DNA of 64,000 bases from Marisa cornuarietis (GCA_004794655.1 SMMW01000147.1:1672001-1736000); one strand, 5' to 3'; numbered from the stretch's first letter, positions 11,771 to 23,942 are shown. Notes: generated from the sequence alone by a model not told the origin. Numbers and translations: made by a program.

Positions 11771-13621
11771 ACAAACTTCGCCACTGTTGTCTTTGCAGTC
11801 TTCAGTTAAAAGCCAGTCATTGTAATGTTCATTTTTATCTTGAACCAAGAGGGTTAATGAATTAAACTCAGCTTAGCACTTATTGGACTAAAAACTTCTT
11901 TTTACATTATCCCCTCTCCATCTCTCAACAAGTTTTTTTTAAGTACATTATGACCTGTCAGGTTAGAAATCTATTATTTGCACACTGATGTGATGGACCT
12001 TGTAGTTTTGCACAAATAAAACAAAAGAAAATCTAGAGAGTGGTTTTATAACCTTGTGTGTAATGTGGAAAAAAGAACTAGCTATGAATCTAGCCTTTTC
12101 TTGTGTGTGTTTGGCTGTGTGTGTAAAACTTTTGCAATCTGTGGAGTTGTCAAAAGTTCCATTTTTTCCCTTCTGGATGTGTTGGTTGCTTTGGTACAGA
12201 AAGGGTGGGGCTTTGGGATTTTTTTTGGGGTGGGGGGCTGCTACAGCACACATTTAAAAAAAAAATTATTTGCTAGTTATTTAGAAAACTGGGACTGCAA
12301 ACATACATGGTGATTTGTGAATCTCGGGTGTAGTGTTACAGCTTCTCATTGTGAGATGCATTTGGAGAGTAAGTGAAATGATACCTTGTACTCTATCAGT
12401 CTTTGATACACAAGCAGCATTGCTTGGAGCTTTCCTGTAAGTAGCTTAAAATTGTTGCTTTTTAAAGTTTACAGCTGTGCTTTTGGCATATGATTTGTGG
12501 AAATACAGGCGTGCATCCATGTATTGTCCTCACTCATTTGAGTTATAGATCAGTGGTTGTGTGTGTGTGTGTGTGCGCACATGTGTAACATGCTTGTCAT
12601 TGCAGGATAGTCAAAAGAAATAAAGAAGGAAAGTCAGGTTGAATGATACACTTCAAAAGAATGTTTCTTGGGTAAAATTTTCCCAGCCCCGTTCCCATTT
12701 AAAGTGTGGACTTGATCTTTGAGCTGAAGGGTCTCATTGTTTCAATTGCCAGCCTTTTTTCTCCCTACCCAATCGGACGAGCATAATAAAAGAAACGAAA
12801 ATGACGAAGTAAGAGAAGTGCAGAATCTGGGGAAGTATGTGGATTGGTCAATCGAGTTAGAAAAGCTGGAAAAAGGTCTTTGGTGTATCAACGTTAATTT
12901 AGGAGCTGAGGGAAAGAACTTGAATAGTCCGTCCATACCTCAAAAAAATATTGCTTCCTTTTTTATCGAAAACATTTTCACCAACTCCACTTCCATTAAT
13001 GTTATCGCTGAAAATGTACACCTTCCTCAGAAGACCTGTGGACGATTGGATTTCATCCCACATGCACACTGATCGTCATGGTCTAGTTGACAGACCGCCG
13101 CTTGTTACGTGGACGGCACTGCTGAGCGCATTTTCATAACCGCAGTGGATAGCGCAACAGTGAAGCAGTTGTTCGAGCATGAAATTTGAGTTGTCTGTAA
13201 ACTAATTATCACATTTCAATTAATAATAGATCTTTAATAATGGCGTTAGATTGAATATATCCATGGCAATGACAGGCATCGACCGTTTGGGAAGTTTCAT
13301 GCTGACAATGTGATGTACATTAACATGGCGGAGTGGCTTCTGGTTAATGCAATCATTTCAAAAGGCTAAGTAAACCAGTATCTCACACATTCAAGACACT
13401 GTTGATGCAGGAGACACGATTATTCCCATAAAATGTTAACATTAACTGAGAAACTCGATGCTGAAAACAAAACAGCCACGAAAGAATGAATCTGCGCCAC
13501 TTGACAGAAATAAGTCTTATTTACACGTGTAGGGCTTTAAGATTCATCGATATGTTCGTGTGTTGTATGCTAAAATAATAAACTGAAGTGATTTTAGCAT
13601 GAGATTAAACAAAAGAAGTCT
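11771..13621. other. Spacer between pyruvate kinase and the ependymin-related gene
   Basis: AT-rich spacer with a short (GT)n at about 12558 and a C/G-rich patch near 12210-12240. A 111-codon + strand ORF at 12737-13072 has no recognisable domain. The right end should hold the 3' UTR of the minus-strand gene that ends at 13622. Confidence 0.4.
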
Positions 13622-14547
13622 TTAGGACCAGGTGGACATGTTGCAAGAAGATGGCATGTTGAAGTTCTCTGGGTCCAGTGTCAAGGTTATGTTTGTCCAC
13701 TGCACGTTCTGCCAGACACTTGCTGGAAAGGATATAAAATCCCCGTCTTCGTCATCAATTTTATCAATAAGCAGCACCACCACCATTGAGGGTACATTTT
13801 GTTGTCTTTTCACTGACAAATATTTCATGCTTTTATCAGCTAACATACACTTTTCGACTAGTCTTGCTGTGCCTATTCCATAACAGGTGCAAACCATCTT
13901 TGCAAATGATTTATACTTACCACCATCTGGTAAAGTTGCATACGACATTCCATTGACAAAAGCGCAGGAGGGAGTCGCGACCGTCACGTAACCCGTAACG
14001 TCCCCATTGTCATAGTAAATAGTTTCACCGAACATGCCGTTGGAGTCCATAACAGGATTCATATCAGTAGGCAGAGTGTTGACAAATCCGAACAGCATTG
14101 GAACATCAAATGAAACATTGCCTGAAATAGTGTTTTTAAAAGTTAATAAGTCTACATGCTTTTTTGGGTTGTGCTTCTTGGTCTGCAGGTCTTAGAATAG
14201 TTCGTTCCTCTAGTCAGGACGAACGTCAATTTGCTTGCGTGCGTGCGTGCGTGTGTGTGTGTGTGTTATGCTCGCGTACTACAAAAACGATGCCCTTATT
14301 CTCTTACTCTCCATTAAACTGACAAAAAATATACATTGGTAAATTCACTTGGAAAATGTCCTTTTGGAGTAGGCGGTGGTGATCGAAGAATGACATTTTT
14401 GAACCTATCTATGTTCAAAAAGAGGAATTGACCGAGATATATATATATATATATATTTACAGAGTGTGAGAAAAACATACAAAGAGTGTGATAGAGTTAT
14501 ACAAAGTGTGAGACACATACAGAGTTTATGAGAAAGATACAGAGTAC

Positions 14548-14584
<37 letters not shown>

Positions 14585-15988
14585 CATGTATGTACGCCTG
14601 AGGTTCTTCAGACCTGTGATATCTTATCAGTGACATTTTCTTCAGATGTGTGACCAGCTGCTCAGTCACATGGCCAATTCTGCTTGTCCTTAGTGGTTTT
14701 CCTTTCTCCTCCTCTTCAGCAAAACGTATCTAAAGTTCTGTCTAAATACAGACTACACGGGGAGGATGTGTATACAGACATCTTTGCCTAACAAAAGAAC
14801 TATATCCGGCTGAAAAACACGTTCTGCAAATGTAAAAACGTTACCAGCATAGGCACGTATAAGTAAGCAGTTGCAATTAAAATTCTTTGACTACAGCTCA
14901 ACTATGGTTTAGAGAAATGTTTGTGTGACGGACGGTTAATATACTTTAAGCGACATGTTAGTGTGACGAGCGGTTAACGTGCATTCTGGAGGTGTAGTCC
15001 GTTTGCAATGTTGCTCGATAGTCAACCCAGCGAGCTCAGTTTAATGAGTAGACAAATGATCAGCATCAGTGGAGGAAAGAATAAGCTTGCTGGGGCCTAC
15101 CTCCTGGAGGGGGAACACACAGCTGCTTCATGGAGCCTTGCAGAGGATAGGCGTAACACTTGAACTCATCCGGTGTGACGTATCGAACCCCCTGAGGACG
15201 TTAATAATATTCAATACACACGTACGTACGTACACATGAGTTTTATGTCTGCACAGCACACATTAACACGAATATATACACTCACCCCCTCCCCCAATGC
15301 CCCCCATTTAACCTCCCTCCTCCTTTGTCTCATCTCTCTTTTCTTCGTGGTCAAGCGTGTGCGCACACTCTTGTGACAGTGTGTGTGTGTGTGTGTGTGT
15401 TAAACACGAGTGTTGTGGATATGTACACGTAGCCATGTGATTATCGTGTACATGTGATCGATCATCGATCGTCGTAAAGAACAAGAACAGCACTCTATGG
15501 TCTGGTTTTGGTTACCTTGGGATAATCTAGGAGTTCACGCTGATACACGTCAGGATGGAAAGGGTCAACAGTTATAATGGCAATGAGAGATCTGTTGAAA
15601 TCATAGCTGACCCAGTGCCACGTCTGTGAACATACATATATAGCTGACCCATTACACATGGACAATATAAACATTTATAACCGATCCAGTCCCACGTCTA
15701 TGAGCATATATATGATACATCGCACAGGTGATCCAGTGCCAGCTCTGTGAGCATACACACATGCACACATACATAAAGTCATAGCTGACCTGTATAACAA
15801 CGAGCAGGCAGACAGACCAATTAAAATCTAACATAGTTAGCCTGATACTTGGATTCATCTGTTGTCATGGTGATGACCCTGACTTGTGAAGCCCACTGAT
15901 CAGGTCCGCAGCAAGGGGCACCAGTGGCAAGGGTGACAAGACATGCAAGAAGGCCAGTAAGCTGGACCGGAGTGACGTGCACTGGCAT
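13622..15988 (-). CDS. Ependymin-related secreted protein A
   Basis: Ependymin-related proteins are secreted, disulfide-linked proteins with a hydrophobic ligand pocket, common and expanded in molluscs. Exons: 15988-15842, 15623-15516, 15191-15101, 14121-13921 and 13722-13622, about 215 residues. The ATG at 15988 gives a signal peptide (hydrophobic QLTGLLACLVTLATGAP) followed by CCGPDQWASQVRV, the family's start of the mature chain. Later exons give YDFNRSLIAI, the Cys segment KCYAYPLQGSMKQLCVPPPG, FVNTLPTDMN, NGDVTGYVTV, SCAF and the end PPSC-like MPSSCNMSTWS. An in-frame ATG nine codons upstream (16015) is less likely because it spoils the signal peptide. The first intron appears to start with GC (CAG|GCTAAC); a GT alternative (AA|GTATCA to an acceptor at 15606) also keeps frame and gives 207 residues. 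Exon phases match gene B. Confidence 0.85.
14437..14581. repeat. Microsatellite cluster (TA, GT, GA)
   Basis: A (TA)n run at about 14437-14456, repeats of AGAGTGTGAGA-like units, then (GT)n and (GA)n to 14584. It lies in the fourth-to-third exon intron of ependymin-related gene A. Confidence 0.85.
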
Positions 15989-16015
15989 CGTGATCACCTC
16001 TCCAACCGCGAACAT

Positions 16016-16911
16016 GAAAGACTTAAGAGCTGTTCTTCCTGGTCCTACCCCAGGAGTGTGCCGTGGGCGTGCTTGTGCTTGTGCTTTGCTCGGGCGAAAG
16101 ATTGAGTGTGTGCGTCCGTGTGTCCGTGTGATCGAGATGCGAAGCTTCTTATCTCGGACCCTTCACGGCGATGGTGTACACACTCCCATTACAATGTTAA
16201 ACTCGCTACAGCAACGATAGCGGGCAGTGCACTGAGGTTAACAGCTGTTCATCCGCCATCCACAATGCAAAAAAGAAGGAAAGGGACAAAAGTTCCTTTC
16301 TGCTGTTAGCAAAGATGTAACTTCAGGTACACAGACTGCTTTTACGCTTGCAGTACACTTACAATGTAATTGTGTATCTAGATATATTTGAGCTGTGTGT
16401 GTGTGTGTGTGTGTGTGAACACATACTTGTTTTTTTTTCTCTCTCAATATATATATATACACACACACATGTATAACTCCAAATAAAAATAATACACAGA
16501 AGAAATTGCGACATCTACTAAGTTAAGATCTTTTGGACAACATCATGATTGAGAGCGGGAGGCAGAGGCAGGGAGCGAGCAAGGGCAAGTGGCGAAGTGA
16601 GCACAGAATTAAACTTGACTCAATGAAGCTGCAGATCGAAAGTTGACAGCTAAGAAAGTTAAAATACCAGCTGGAAATCAACCCAGGCGATATGTGTATA
16701 TATCCAGTCTTATGTCTAGTTCAAATTTTATAAACACGACACGACGCTCTTGTATTTTTTTTTCTCGTTTGTTACAACGACCATTAACTGTAGAACAGAC
16801 TTCGCAATAGACAGACACATGGCTATGTACAGCGTTACAACTAATAATGTTAAGAATCCCATCCCCTACAGTGCGAAATCACCGAGAGGGGTAAGCACTT
16901 TCGCTTTCTAT

Positions 16912-16942
<31 letters not shown>

Positions 16943-17126
16943 GTAACAACAAAAATGTTAAGTAGCGTAGCTTTAGCAAAAGGCGTTTTGGAAAGGAGGA
17001 AAGAAGCGAACGAGAACAAGCAAAGAATAAATTTTTGAAACAGATGAACTAGGACAGTTTAACAATATTGTTTTTGGCTGCACAATGAGCATTCTTCTGA
17101 ATTGATACCTGCGCATTATAAATGGA

Positions 17127-17162
<36 letters not shown>

Positions 17163-17683
17163 GACAGAATAGTTGACAGTACTCAAAGCGGCAATGAGCA
17201 GGGGTTTTCAGAGTGGTTCTTCCACGGGCTTAGTTTTTTTTTCTAGGGACTTAACTGGAATATTAAAAAAATTTTGTATCTGTTTACAAAAAGGTCTTTG
17301 GAAACTCTGATTACACTGCACAACAAAAAAATTTTTTTTTTAAATTGTCTATGTTTTTTCAACTGATTTATGATAATTTGATACCGCTGAGTCCGAAAAT
17401 GACCTCCATTTGTCTAGGTCAGGTCAGGTTTATCTGCTACTTTAATTGTTTACAATTTTTACCTTGGAAATAAGTCATTAACATTTTTGCGACATTAATC
17501 GGTTTATTTCTATACACATTTCTCACCCAGAATTGGTTTCAAAGAGAAGAAATCGTTCTGGAACACAAAATCTTAAGTAACTGTTGAAAACATCTATTAC
17601 TGTAACTTAAATATTAGACATTGATAAAGCTGCGCACAAGTTAACAGTATGTTACCTCATCAATGCTCGTCACTGTTCAAAAT
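16016..17683. other. Spacer between ependymin-related gene A and transposon remnant
   Basis: This should hold the promoter of the minus-strand gene A, but no clear TATA box can be assigned. Simple repeats are (GT)n at about 16396-16417, (TA)n at 16448, (AAC)n at about 16912-16941 and (ATC)n at 17126-17162. No gene is recognised. Confidence 0.4.
17069..17162 (-). repeat. Dispersed repeat with (GAT)n end, copy 1
   Basis: On the minus strand: a (GAT)n run, then GTCCATTTATAATGCGCAGG, a GAAGAATGCTCATTG motif and GCAGC.AAAA. The same order occurs on the plus strand at 23998-24155 and 60726-60865. Three copies in 64 kb with a shared simple-repeat end suggest the 3' part of a retroposon. Confidence 0.75.
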
Positions 17684-18623
17684 TCAGGGCTTGAACTTCC
17701 GTTTATTGGAAACCCTCGAATGCTCAGCATCAGGAATGTCTCTCTTTAGAGTCCAACAGTAGTCAGCCATCATGACGGCATTCCAGCGTCCCTGATCTCT
17801 GGTCTCCATCTCTTTCATCTCCTGGTGGAATCTCTCTCCCTGCTCGTCGGACATTGATCCAAGATTCTCAGGAAACCAATCCATATGTGAGAAAAGGTAA
17901 TGCAGTTTGATGCTCATGTTGCATCCGAGGTTTCTGAAAGCAGTCACCTTATTGTTGACAAGTTCAGCATAGTTTCTGGCCTTGTTGTTGCCTAGGAAGT
18001 TTTTCAGGACGAGAACAAAAGCATTCCACACTTCCTGTTCCACTTTATTCATTGAATTTTCAAACTCTGGATCTGTGATGAGCTGACGGATTTGAGGACC
18101 GTCAAAGATACCAGCTTCCAACTTCACTATGGTCAATCCCGGAAAAGTCTGGCACATGTAATTGAAGCAGCCACCGTCTTTGTCCAGAGCTTTGGTGAAT
18201 TGTTTGATCACACTGAGCTTGATGTGCAGTGGTGGCAAGAGTATTCTGTCTCTGTCCACCAGAGGGATGTTGATGAAGTTACTTGCTCTGCAAGGTACTA
18301 TTCCTCCCGCACAGGCCAGTCCTTCTTCGTATAATGATGAGCAGTGTCCCTACTGCCCCACATGCACAGGAAGCATGGATACTTGGTGAAACCGGATTGT
18401 TGCCCCAACAGAAAGGTAACTATCTTAAGGTCGACACAAATAACCCACTTATGCTGATCATAACAAATTTTTTCCAGCACATACTTCACCGCTTCATAGT
18501 TCTCCTTCAGTTTAGTAGAATGAGCAAGGGGTACAGAGGCAAACTGGTTGCCGTTGTGCAATAGAACACATTTCAGGGACCGCTTGCTGCTGTCAATGAA
18601 CAGTCTCCAGTCTGCGGGCTTGT

Positions 18624-18632
<9 letters not shown>
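17684..18632 (-). pseudogene. Transposon-derived gene fragment, 5'-truncated with a frameshift
   Basis: Two minus-strand frames together read as one protein of about 300 residues. The first (18632-18298) has PADWRLFIDSSKRSLKCVLL, KENYEAVKYVLEKI, LLGQQSGFTKYPCFLCMW and KKDWPV. The second (from about 18320 to the stop at 17684) has IPLVDRDRILLPPLHIKL, GIFDGPQIRQLI, NFLGNNKA, FPENLGSMSDEQGERFHQEM and MMADYCWTLKRD. This is a multicopy protein family I recognise from many invertebrate genomes, probably of transposable-element origin; no catalytic assignment is made. The frame changes around GAGGAATAG near 18300, and the 5' end is cut off at a (GT)n run (18626-18656). It is probably a dead insertion, but one base error could also explain the shift. 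Confidence 0.75.

Positions 18633-18656
<24 letters not shown>
18626..18656. repeat. (GT)n microsatellite
   Basis: About 15 GT units, ending the readable part of the transposon-derived fragment. Confidence 0.9.
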
Positions 18657-18657
<1 letters not shown>

Positions 18658-19040
18658 ATAGTGGACAGATAATACCAATTAGTAAAAAATTGGCACATGC
18701 AAATTCTTCATAGTGTAGAAGTGATTAAGAACAAAGCATCACATACAGTGAAAATATCTGTAACTGTACATAAAGAAGTACAAATGAAGATATGGCCATA
18801 GCTTAGAAAGTTGACCTGATCTATGAAAACCAATGTGATATTTGGATTCAGGACATCAAGATTGCTATAAATCAACTGAAAAACCTTAGACAATTTTTTG
18901 TGTGTTGTGCAGTGTTATTATTCGAGATTCTCACAAAAGATTTTTGGAAGCCGGAAGGATTACAGTGAAAACTCAAGGAGAGGCGATACACTGCATCACA
19001 AGTTCACACTTTTATTGAACCCTTTGGTCTTAAAAGAGTT

Positions 19041-19241
19041 ACACGCCTACAAACATCACCATGCCCAGAAAGATTTCAGTAACACTCAGGTCACAATAAT
19101 AAATGGATAAGTTTACTTTAAGAAGGCCGCAGCCTAGAATATACTCATTTGTAAAGCTGGGACCACACGTTGACTAGGCCTATCGTGAGGTCATGACGTT
19201 GACCTCTTTCTGTTTCTGGGCATGGTGATGTTTGTAAGTGT
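19041..19241. repeat. Imperfect inverted repeat, about 30-base arms
   Basis: The arm at 19041-19071 (contains AAACATCACCATGCCCAGAA) is repeated inverted at 19214-19241 (TTCTGGGCATGGTGATGTTT). The arms are separated by about 140 bases. This could be a small non-autonomous DNA element; no target duplication was identified. Confidence 0.6.
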
Positions 19242-19254
19242 ATGCCACGAATGA

Positions 19255-19436
19255 TGGGGGAATTTGTGTTTTACGCTGAACCAGCAACTAAGGCTATATT
19301 ACGGCAAGGTAGCCGGCCCTGTAAACAGATGCAACATCCAGAGAAAGAACAGCGTTCCCGAGACGAGAGCTGAACCCAGGACACCCAACCTTTACTGTAT
19401 TGGTGACAGGCGCTAACCGTTACGACACCGGGTCTC
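19255..19436 (-). mobile_element. Possible tRNA-derived SINE fragment
   Basis: On the minus strand, CGTAACGGTTAGCGCCTGTC resembles a tRNA A-box region. It is followed about 35 bases later by CCTGGGTTCAGCTCTCGTC, resembling the B box (GGTTCRANNC). The spacing and order fit an RNA polymerase III promoter of a tRNA-derived SINE. The rest of the unit is not delimited. Confidence 0.45.
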
Positions 19437-19846
19437 CCCCCCCCCCCAGGTGACTATGTCACGACAGCGAAAAATGGGGTACTCATCCAGGTTTGGGAAA
19501 ACTGGATCTTGCAGAGTTTTACCCAATCATTAGAAAATTATTTGGACCCCACTTGCTCTTTTTTATGTTTTAGATATTGAGTGCTCCAGTATCCTCAAAG
19601 GCAGCGTACTTCTGTCGAGGTAAGGTTCTATGGCGTTGAGTTTTTGTCTGTTATTGACTATTCTAATCGAAGGAAAGTTTGCACTTGAAAAAAATTAAAT
19701 TCAAGAAAATGAAACAAGAAACTTTACACTCCTGAACGCTTTAATTGCATTGCTTGTTCCGCGAGGACTTTAATAGTCTTATACAAACGTGAAGGGTTAA
19801 CCCGACCGAGTGAAGACTAGTGTCAAATAGACATTTTTTCAGCCTT

Positions 19847-22805
19847 TTATGAAGACAACAGTTTTCCTAGCATGCTAAATCTGTTAAGAATGTCTCGGCG
19901 TTTCTCTGCCCGGGCACAGGAGGGTGGAATCCAGAAAGAGGCTGGGTCGACAGAGAGGGTCTCGTTGAGGTACTGGATGTTTTCGCTTACAGCATCTGTA
20001 ATTATTGATAAATTCAATAAAAAGACAGTCTAAAATAGTCTAAAAGCAGTATATATGATATAAAATTCAGTGAAAACGTAGCCATCTCTCATTCAACTTG
20101 GCCTGAGGTCTTTAATAATTTATCGGTGTTCATGTGCTTATCTATATTTTGTGATATGTAACACAATCAAAGCGGCTGTCTGGCGGAAGGCGGTCAAACA
20201 GATGGTTGGTCGGTGAAAGATATCAGCTGTATCTTCAGAATCTTCTAGATTTTGCTGCTAAAACAATGTTGACTTTTAAAAATGCTTTACATCTTTAGTT
20301 GATGTTGATACCAGTACACTAACAGTACAATCGTCTTGAAGGTGCTACAAATCGCTTCAGACCGGACGACGCATGTTCAGAAAAGACACTTCCAGCATCG
20401 TGGATTTTAATAGTAAAATATTTTGAGTTGGTGAATGTGTCCTTGCGCTTTTACCGATAGGGTACGTTTCTCTGTACTCTTTCTCTTTTGTCTCTTTTTT
20501 CATCAACGGGGTTTGAATGGTTTTTAACGCCTGGACAAGAGAAGCAAACCTTTACCGTCAATTAAAAGGCTTTGCTTTTTTGTAGAAAATAAATCAAGGG
20601 GACAATTAAAAGACTAAGCAAATGATGTTAATGAAAATACTTTAGAATAATTAAATAATGAACACCTGCGTTGTAATTAACAAGCATCTTCTTATTACAC
20701 TAAACCAATGTCTAGCACGATATTTAACAGACATATTATTAACATCAAAGCTTGAGAGTTATCGCAAAACTATATAATGCTTTAGAATACTCAAATAACG
20801 GAAACTAGCCTTGTGTTTAACAAGCATCTTATTTCATTACAGAAATCAAAAAAGCAAAAAAAAATGTTGGGCGCTCCTCGCGTGCGACGTCAGGAGCTGT
20901 TCTTTCTCCTCCCTCCCCCCCACTCACTTACATACCTCCATCGTGAATACCGTAGACAGCTTCAGCAACAAGCGCACAGTTAATCAGGGTAACGGTGACA
21001 TAGCCTGTGGCCTCATTGTCAGTGAAATAAGCCGTGTTCTCTCCCAGTTTGCCTCCGATGCCACCAAAATAAACTGATGTCACGTTTTCTGCACAAAGCG
21101 TGTGTAAAGGTGAAGGTAGGTAAGATCTGTGACTGTCAGCTCATCATCACAGGTAAGCCATGAAACATCGATAACCGAGAAACTAGAAGTGACCCACCTG
21201 GAAGGCAAAGTGAACGGAATGGCTTTTCAAGGGAGCTACGGTTGCAAACACTTTCATCAACGATTTCATAAACTTCCATCTGAAAAAAAGACTGTCGCGT
21301 TAAATGACGACCCGTAGTGCAAAGGACGAAGAAAAGACAAATCACGTGCTACGGAAAGTAAGAATGCTTCGCATACTATGGAGGTAGTCAGTGAAAAGAC
21401 CCTACAGTGTAAATATGGCCAATATGTTAAGAATATACTTATATATATATAAACATACTATCGGTATCAGGGTAGTAAGGACCACACGACATGTAAATAC
21501 GGTAAGAAAACTGAGCAAACATATTCACATTATACAAAACATTTGTGATAGTTTTGTCTCTGGTTTTAAGCCATGTGAAGACCTAGATCTGGTAGACCGA
21601 ACATCACTAAGCACTACCCATCAATATCAACATCATTTCTATCATTATCTTTATTATCATTATGTTTTCGTGGGAGATTTCCCTGTCTCATTTAAAGTTA
21701 CCACATGACAGTCTGTCAGTCGGCCCGTCTGTCTGTCTGTCTGTCTGCTTGTGTGTTTTACCTGCTGATAATCAAAAACTGTCCGGATGAACATGTTGTC
21801 CGGGGTACGCGCTGCCACAGACACTCGCTGATTCTCTCCATCATAGTTGATGAACTGCATGAACTGGAAACCCGCTCTGATTTTTGCCATCAAACTGTTA
21901 TTCCATATCTTTTATCGGCCATTTTTGTAAAACACTGAATTTCTCCAAATGTCAAACATTTTTTTCAGCATGTTAGTTTTATTCCTTCATTTAAATTATG
22001 TAAATATAGCTCGGTTCTCGGTCGTTTCGACTATAGGGTCAGTTCGACTAAGGTCGGTTCGACTAAGCCGTTTCGTCTAACGGTCGAGTCATCTATAGGA
22101 CGTATGAAATGCTATAGGACGCATGAAATGGAAAAAAATTGAAGTTTGAATGTTAATAAACGATTTAAGTCTATCATGTAAATAGTGCTAATTGTCGCGT
22201 TAAGCAATCGCGGGGTCCACGCGTTCCACCCTCGCATGCACGCTCTCAACCACACAGACTCAACAAGCACTCAAACGCCCGATGCCGGCATCGCATCCAA
22301 CCGTCTCTAAGTTTAAAAATTGACGTGCACACGTGCGAACAGTAAAAAAACGCCGACCGGTAGACGAAACGACTTAGTCGAACCGACCTTAGTCCAACTG
22401 ACCCTAGTCGAATCGACCGGTTACCATATAGCTCATATATACGACTTTATATATATATATATATATTCTATCTATTCATCAATGCATTCATTCACCAAGT
22501 CAGTTCATTCCCCCACTTCTGTCATCGCTCAAACAGCCTTAATCTCCCGCACCCCTTAAGCCTATCTTAAACCAGGTAATGTACAGTATCTACCCCCAAC
22601 ATACTCGCATATACCAACTTGTAACAACACGACTTCTTACTTCCTTTGTGTCTGTTGACCCAGAGGCTATGTGCACAGACTGTCGCAAGGTTCGAACCTG
22701 AGCATTCCATTGCTTAGGGGTACAGCAGCCAAACACACCGGCCTCAACACCACCAGCAGCAAGAGCCACGATGAGTGCTGACAGAAACAACCTACATGGC
22801 GCCAT
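19847..22805 (-). CDS. Ependymin-related secreted protein B
   Basis: Second ependymin-related gene, with the same five-exon layout and phases (0, 0, 1, 1) as gene A. Exons: 22805-22641, 21863-21762, 21279-21198, 21088-20936 and 19995-19847, 216 residues. The ATG at 22805 opens a signal peptide (CRLFLSALIVALAAGGVEAG) followed by VFGCCTPKQWNAQVRTL. Later exons encode FINYDGENQRVSVAARTP, YEIVDESVCNRSSLEKPF then RSLCLPG, YFTDNEATGYVTV, NCALVAEAVYG and a C-terminal PPSCARAEKRR. The Cys pattern (CC, C...C, C, C) is the family's. All five exons join in frame when exon 2 begins after TTTCCAG at 21863; an upstream AG would break phase. The protein is probably secreted. Intron 1 carries a MULE-like element and a (GTCT)n run. 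Confidence 0.88.
21727..21748. repeat. (GTCT)n microsatellite
   Basis: Tandem GTCT units just downstream of the second exon of ependymin-related gene B, inside its donor-side intron. Confidence 0.85.
22013..22425. mobile_element. MULE-like non-autonomous DNA element with 9-base target duplication
   Basis: A 413-base element with long terminal inverted repeats (about 65-75 bases). Left 22013-22086 includes GTCAGTTCGACTAAGGTCGG; right 22354-22425 includes CCGACCTTAGTCCAACTGAC, its inverse. The TIRs are built from about 15-base units of the form GGTCGGTTCGACTAA. ATATAGCTC is present directly on both sides (22004-22012 and 22426-22434), a 9-base target-site duplication. Long TIRs starting GG and a 9-base duplication fit the Mutator-like class. 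The interior has no transposase. Confidence 0.85.
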
Positions 22806-23226
22806 GTTTGATAGTCAAAGCCGTCAGTATCTTGCAGATACAGCCGCTCATGTCTTCGGACTGGGTGATTTCTGTACTTATTTAAACTTTGTGCCCATAA
22901 AAAACATACTGAATATTTTACTGATAGATAAAAGGTGAGGAAGTGGGCTTTTGGGGACCAGTATACATATATAAATAGCTGGCTTACTGTACACAGTATT
23001 AGAGTCTGCTAATGTAGCTGCCTTACTAAAAAAACACCACATAGGTGTCTTGCTTTATACAACATTACAACATTACACTCAACCTACAAACGTAGCTAAC
23101 GCGAGTAGGTTTTGCTGCTTTTGTATTATAATAGAATTATTTAAGTTTACTACAGTAATATGAATTATTTTTAGCTAGTCTTACATTTAACTAAAATAAA
23201 ATAAACGCCTCGGGTATAGAGTTTTA

Positions 23227-23392
23227 CAGTGGCGTAGGAAGATGCTCGTCTTTGGGGGGGGGGTGTGGGGGGGGCAAGCAGCTCCATGCTGACAATGAAT
23301 GACGTTCACATTCTTGCCTTCCCAGCATCTTTTTTTTTTTTTGGGGCGGCTGGCCCCCCTTACCCCCCCCACCCCCGGTTCCTACGCCACTG
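23227..23392. mobile_element. Small inverted-repeat element (CAGTGGCGTAGGAA termini)
   Basis: CAGTGGCGTAGGAA at 23227-23240 is matched by its inverse TTCCTACGCCACTG at 23379-23392. TTTTA (TTTTAC if one end base is shared) occurs on both outer sides. The interior has poly-G and poly-C runs. CAGTGGCG-type ends are typical of hAT-like elements, which usually make 8-base duplications, so the class is uncertain. A truncated relative is at 528-622. Confidence 0.7.
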
Positions 23393-23904
23393 TTTTACAC
23401 AAAAATCATTTTAAATGACTTTTAGTGGAGTCGTATATTATTTACAGCTGCTGAGCAATATGAGCTGTCGCAGGAGGTGTCTGTGACATCTGAGCTGTTT
23501 TGATCATATCATCACATGATAAGTATCGTATCATGACATCTAGAACTAAGAAATACGATACATCGTCAGTAAACAGCATAGTATATGGTTAATAAGAGTA
23601 CGCCAAGGCCTGGCACTTACTCCTCATTCAGTTCAGATAAAGAGGTATAGGGAAGTCCAGTCCTGTTAATTAAATAATGTGATATATAAATGTTAATAAT
23701 GTGTTTTGGATAAGCATACCCTTTTGGGTGGGACTTGATTTGGACAACAGCCTCAAGCTAGTGTGTCTTTGTGCATCTCTTTTTGCTCTATTTTATTTTG
23801 TCTTGAATTTTATGGCTTGTGTCAGTGTGTCTGACAAACACATGCAAAAAACATGCGGAGAAAGAGCTACATAAACACGGACAATTGTACGCAAACTCAC
23901 ATGC

Positions 23905-23942
23905 ACTGACTGACTGACTGACTGACTGACTGACTGACTGAC
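23905..23942. repeat. (TGAC)n microsatellite
   Basis: Nine or so TGAC units in the spacer between ependymin-related gene B and the first protease gene. Confidence 0.9.

Noticed and set aside
12737..13072. 111-codon + strand ORF
   Set aside because: No family motif, signal peptide or splice context; AT-rich spacer.
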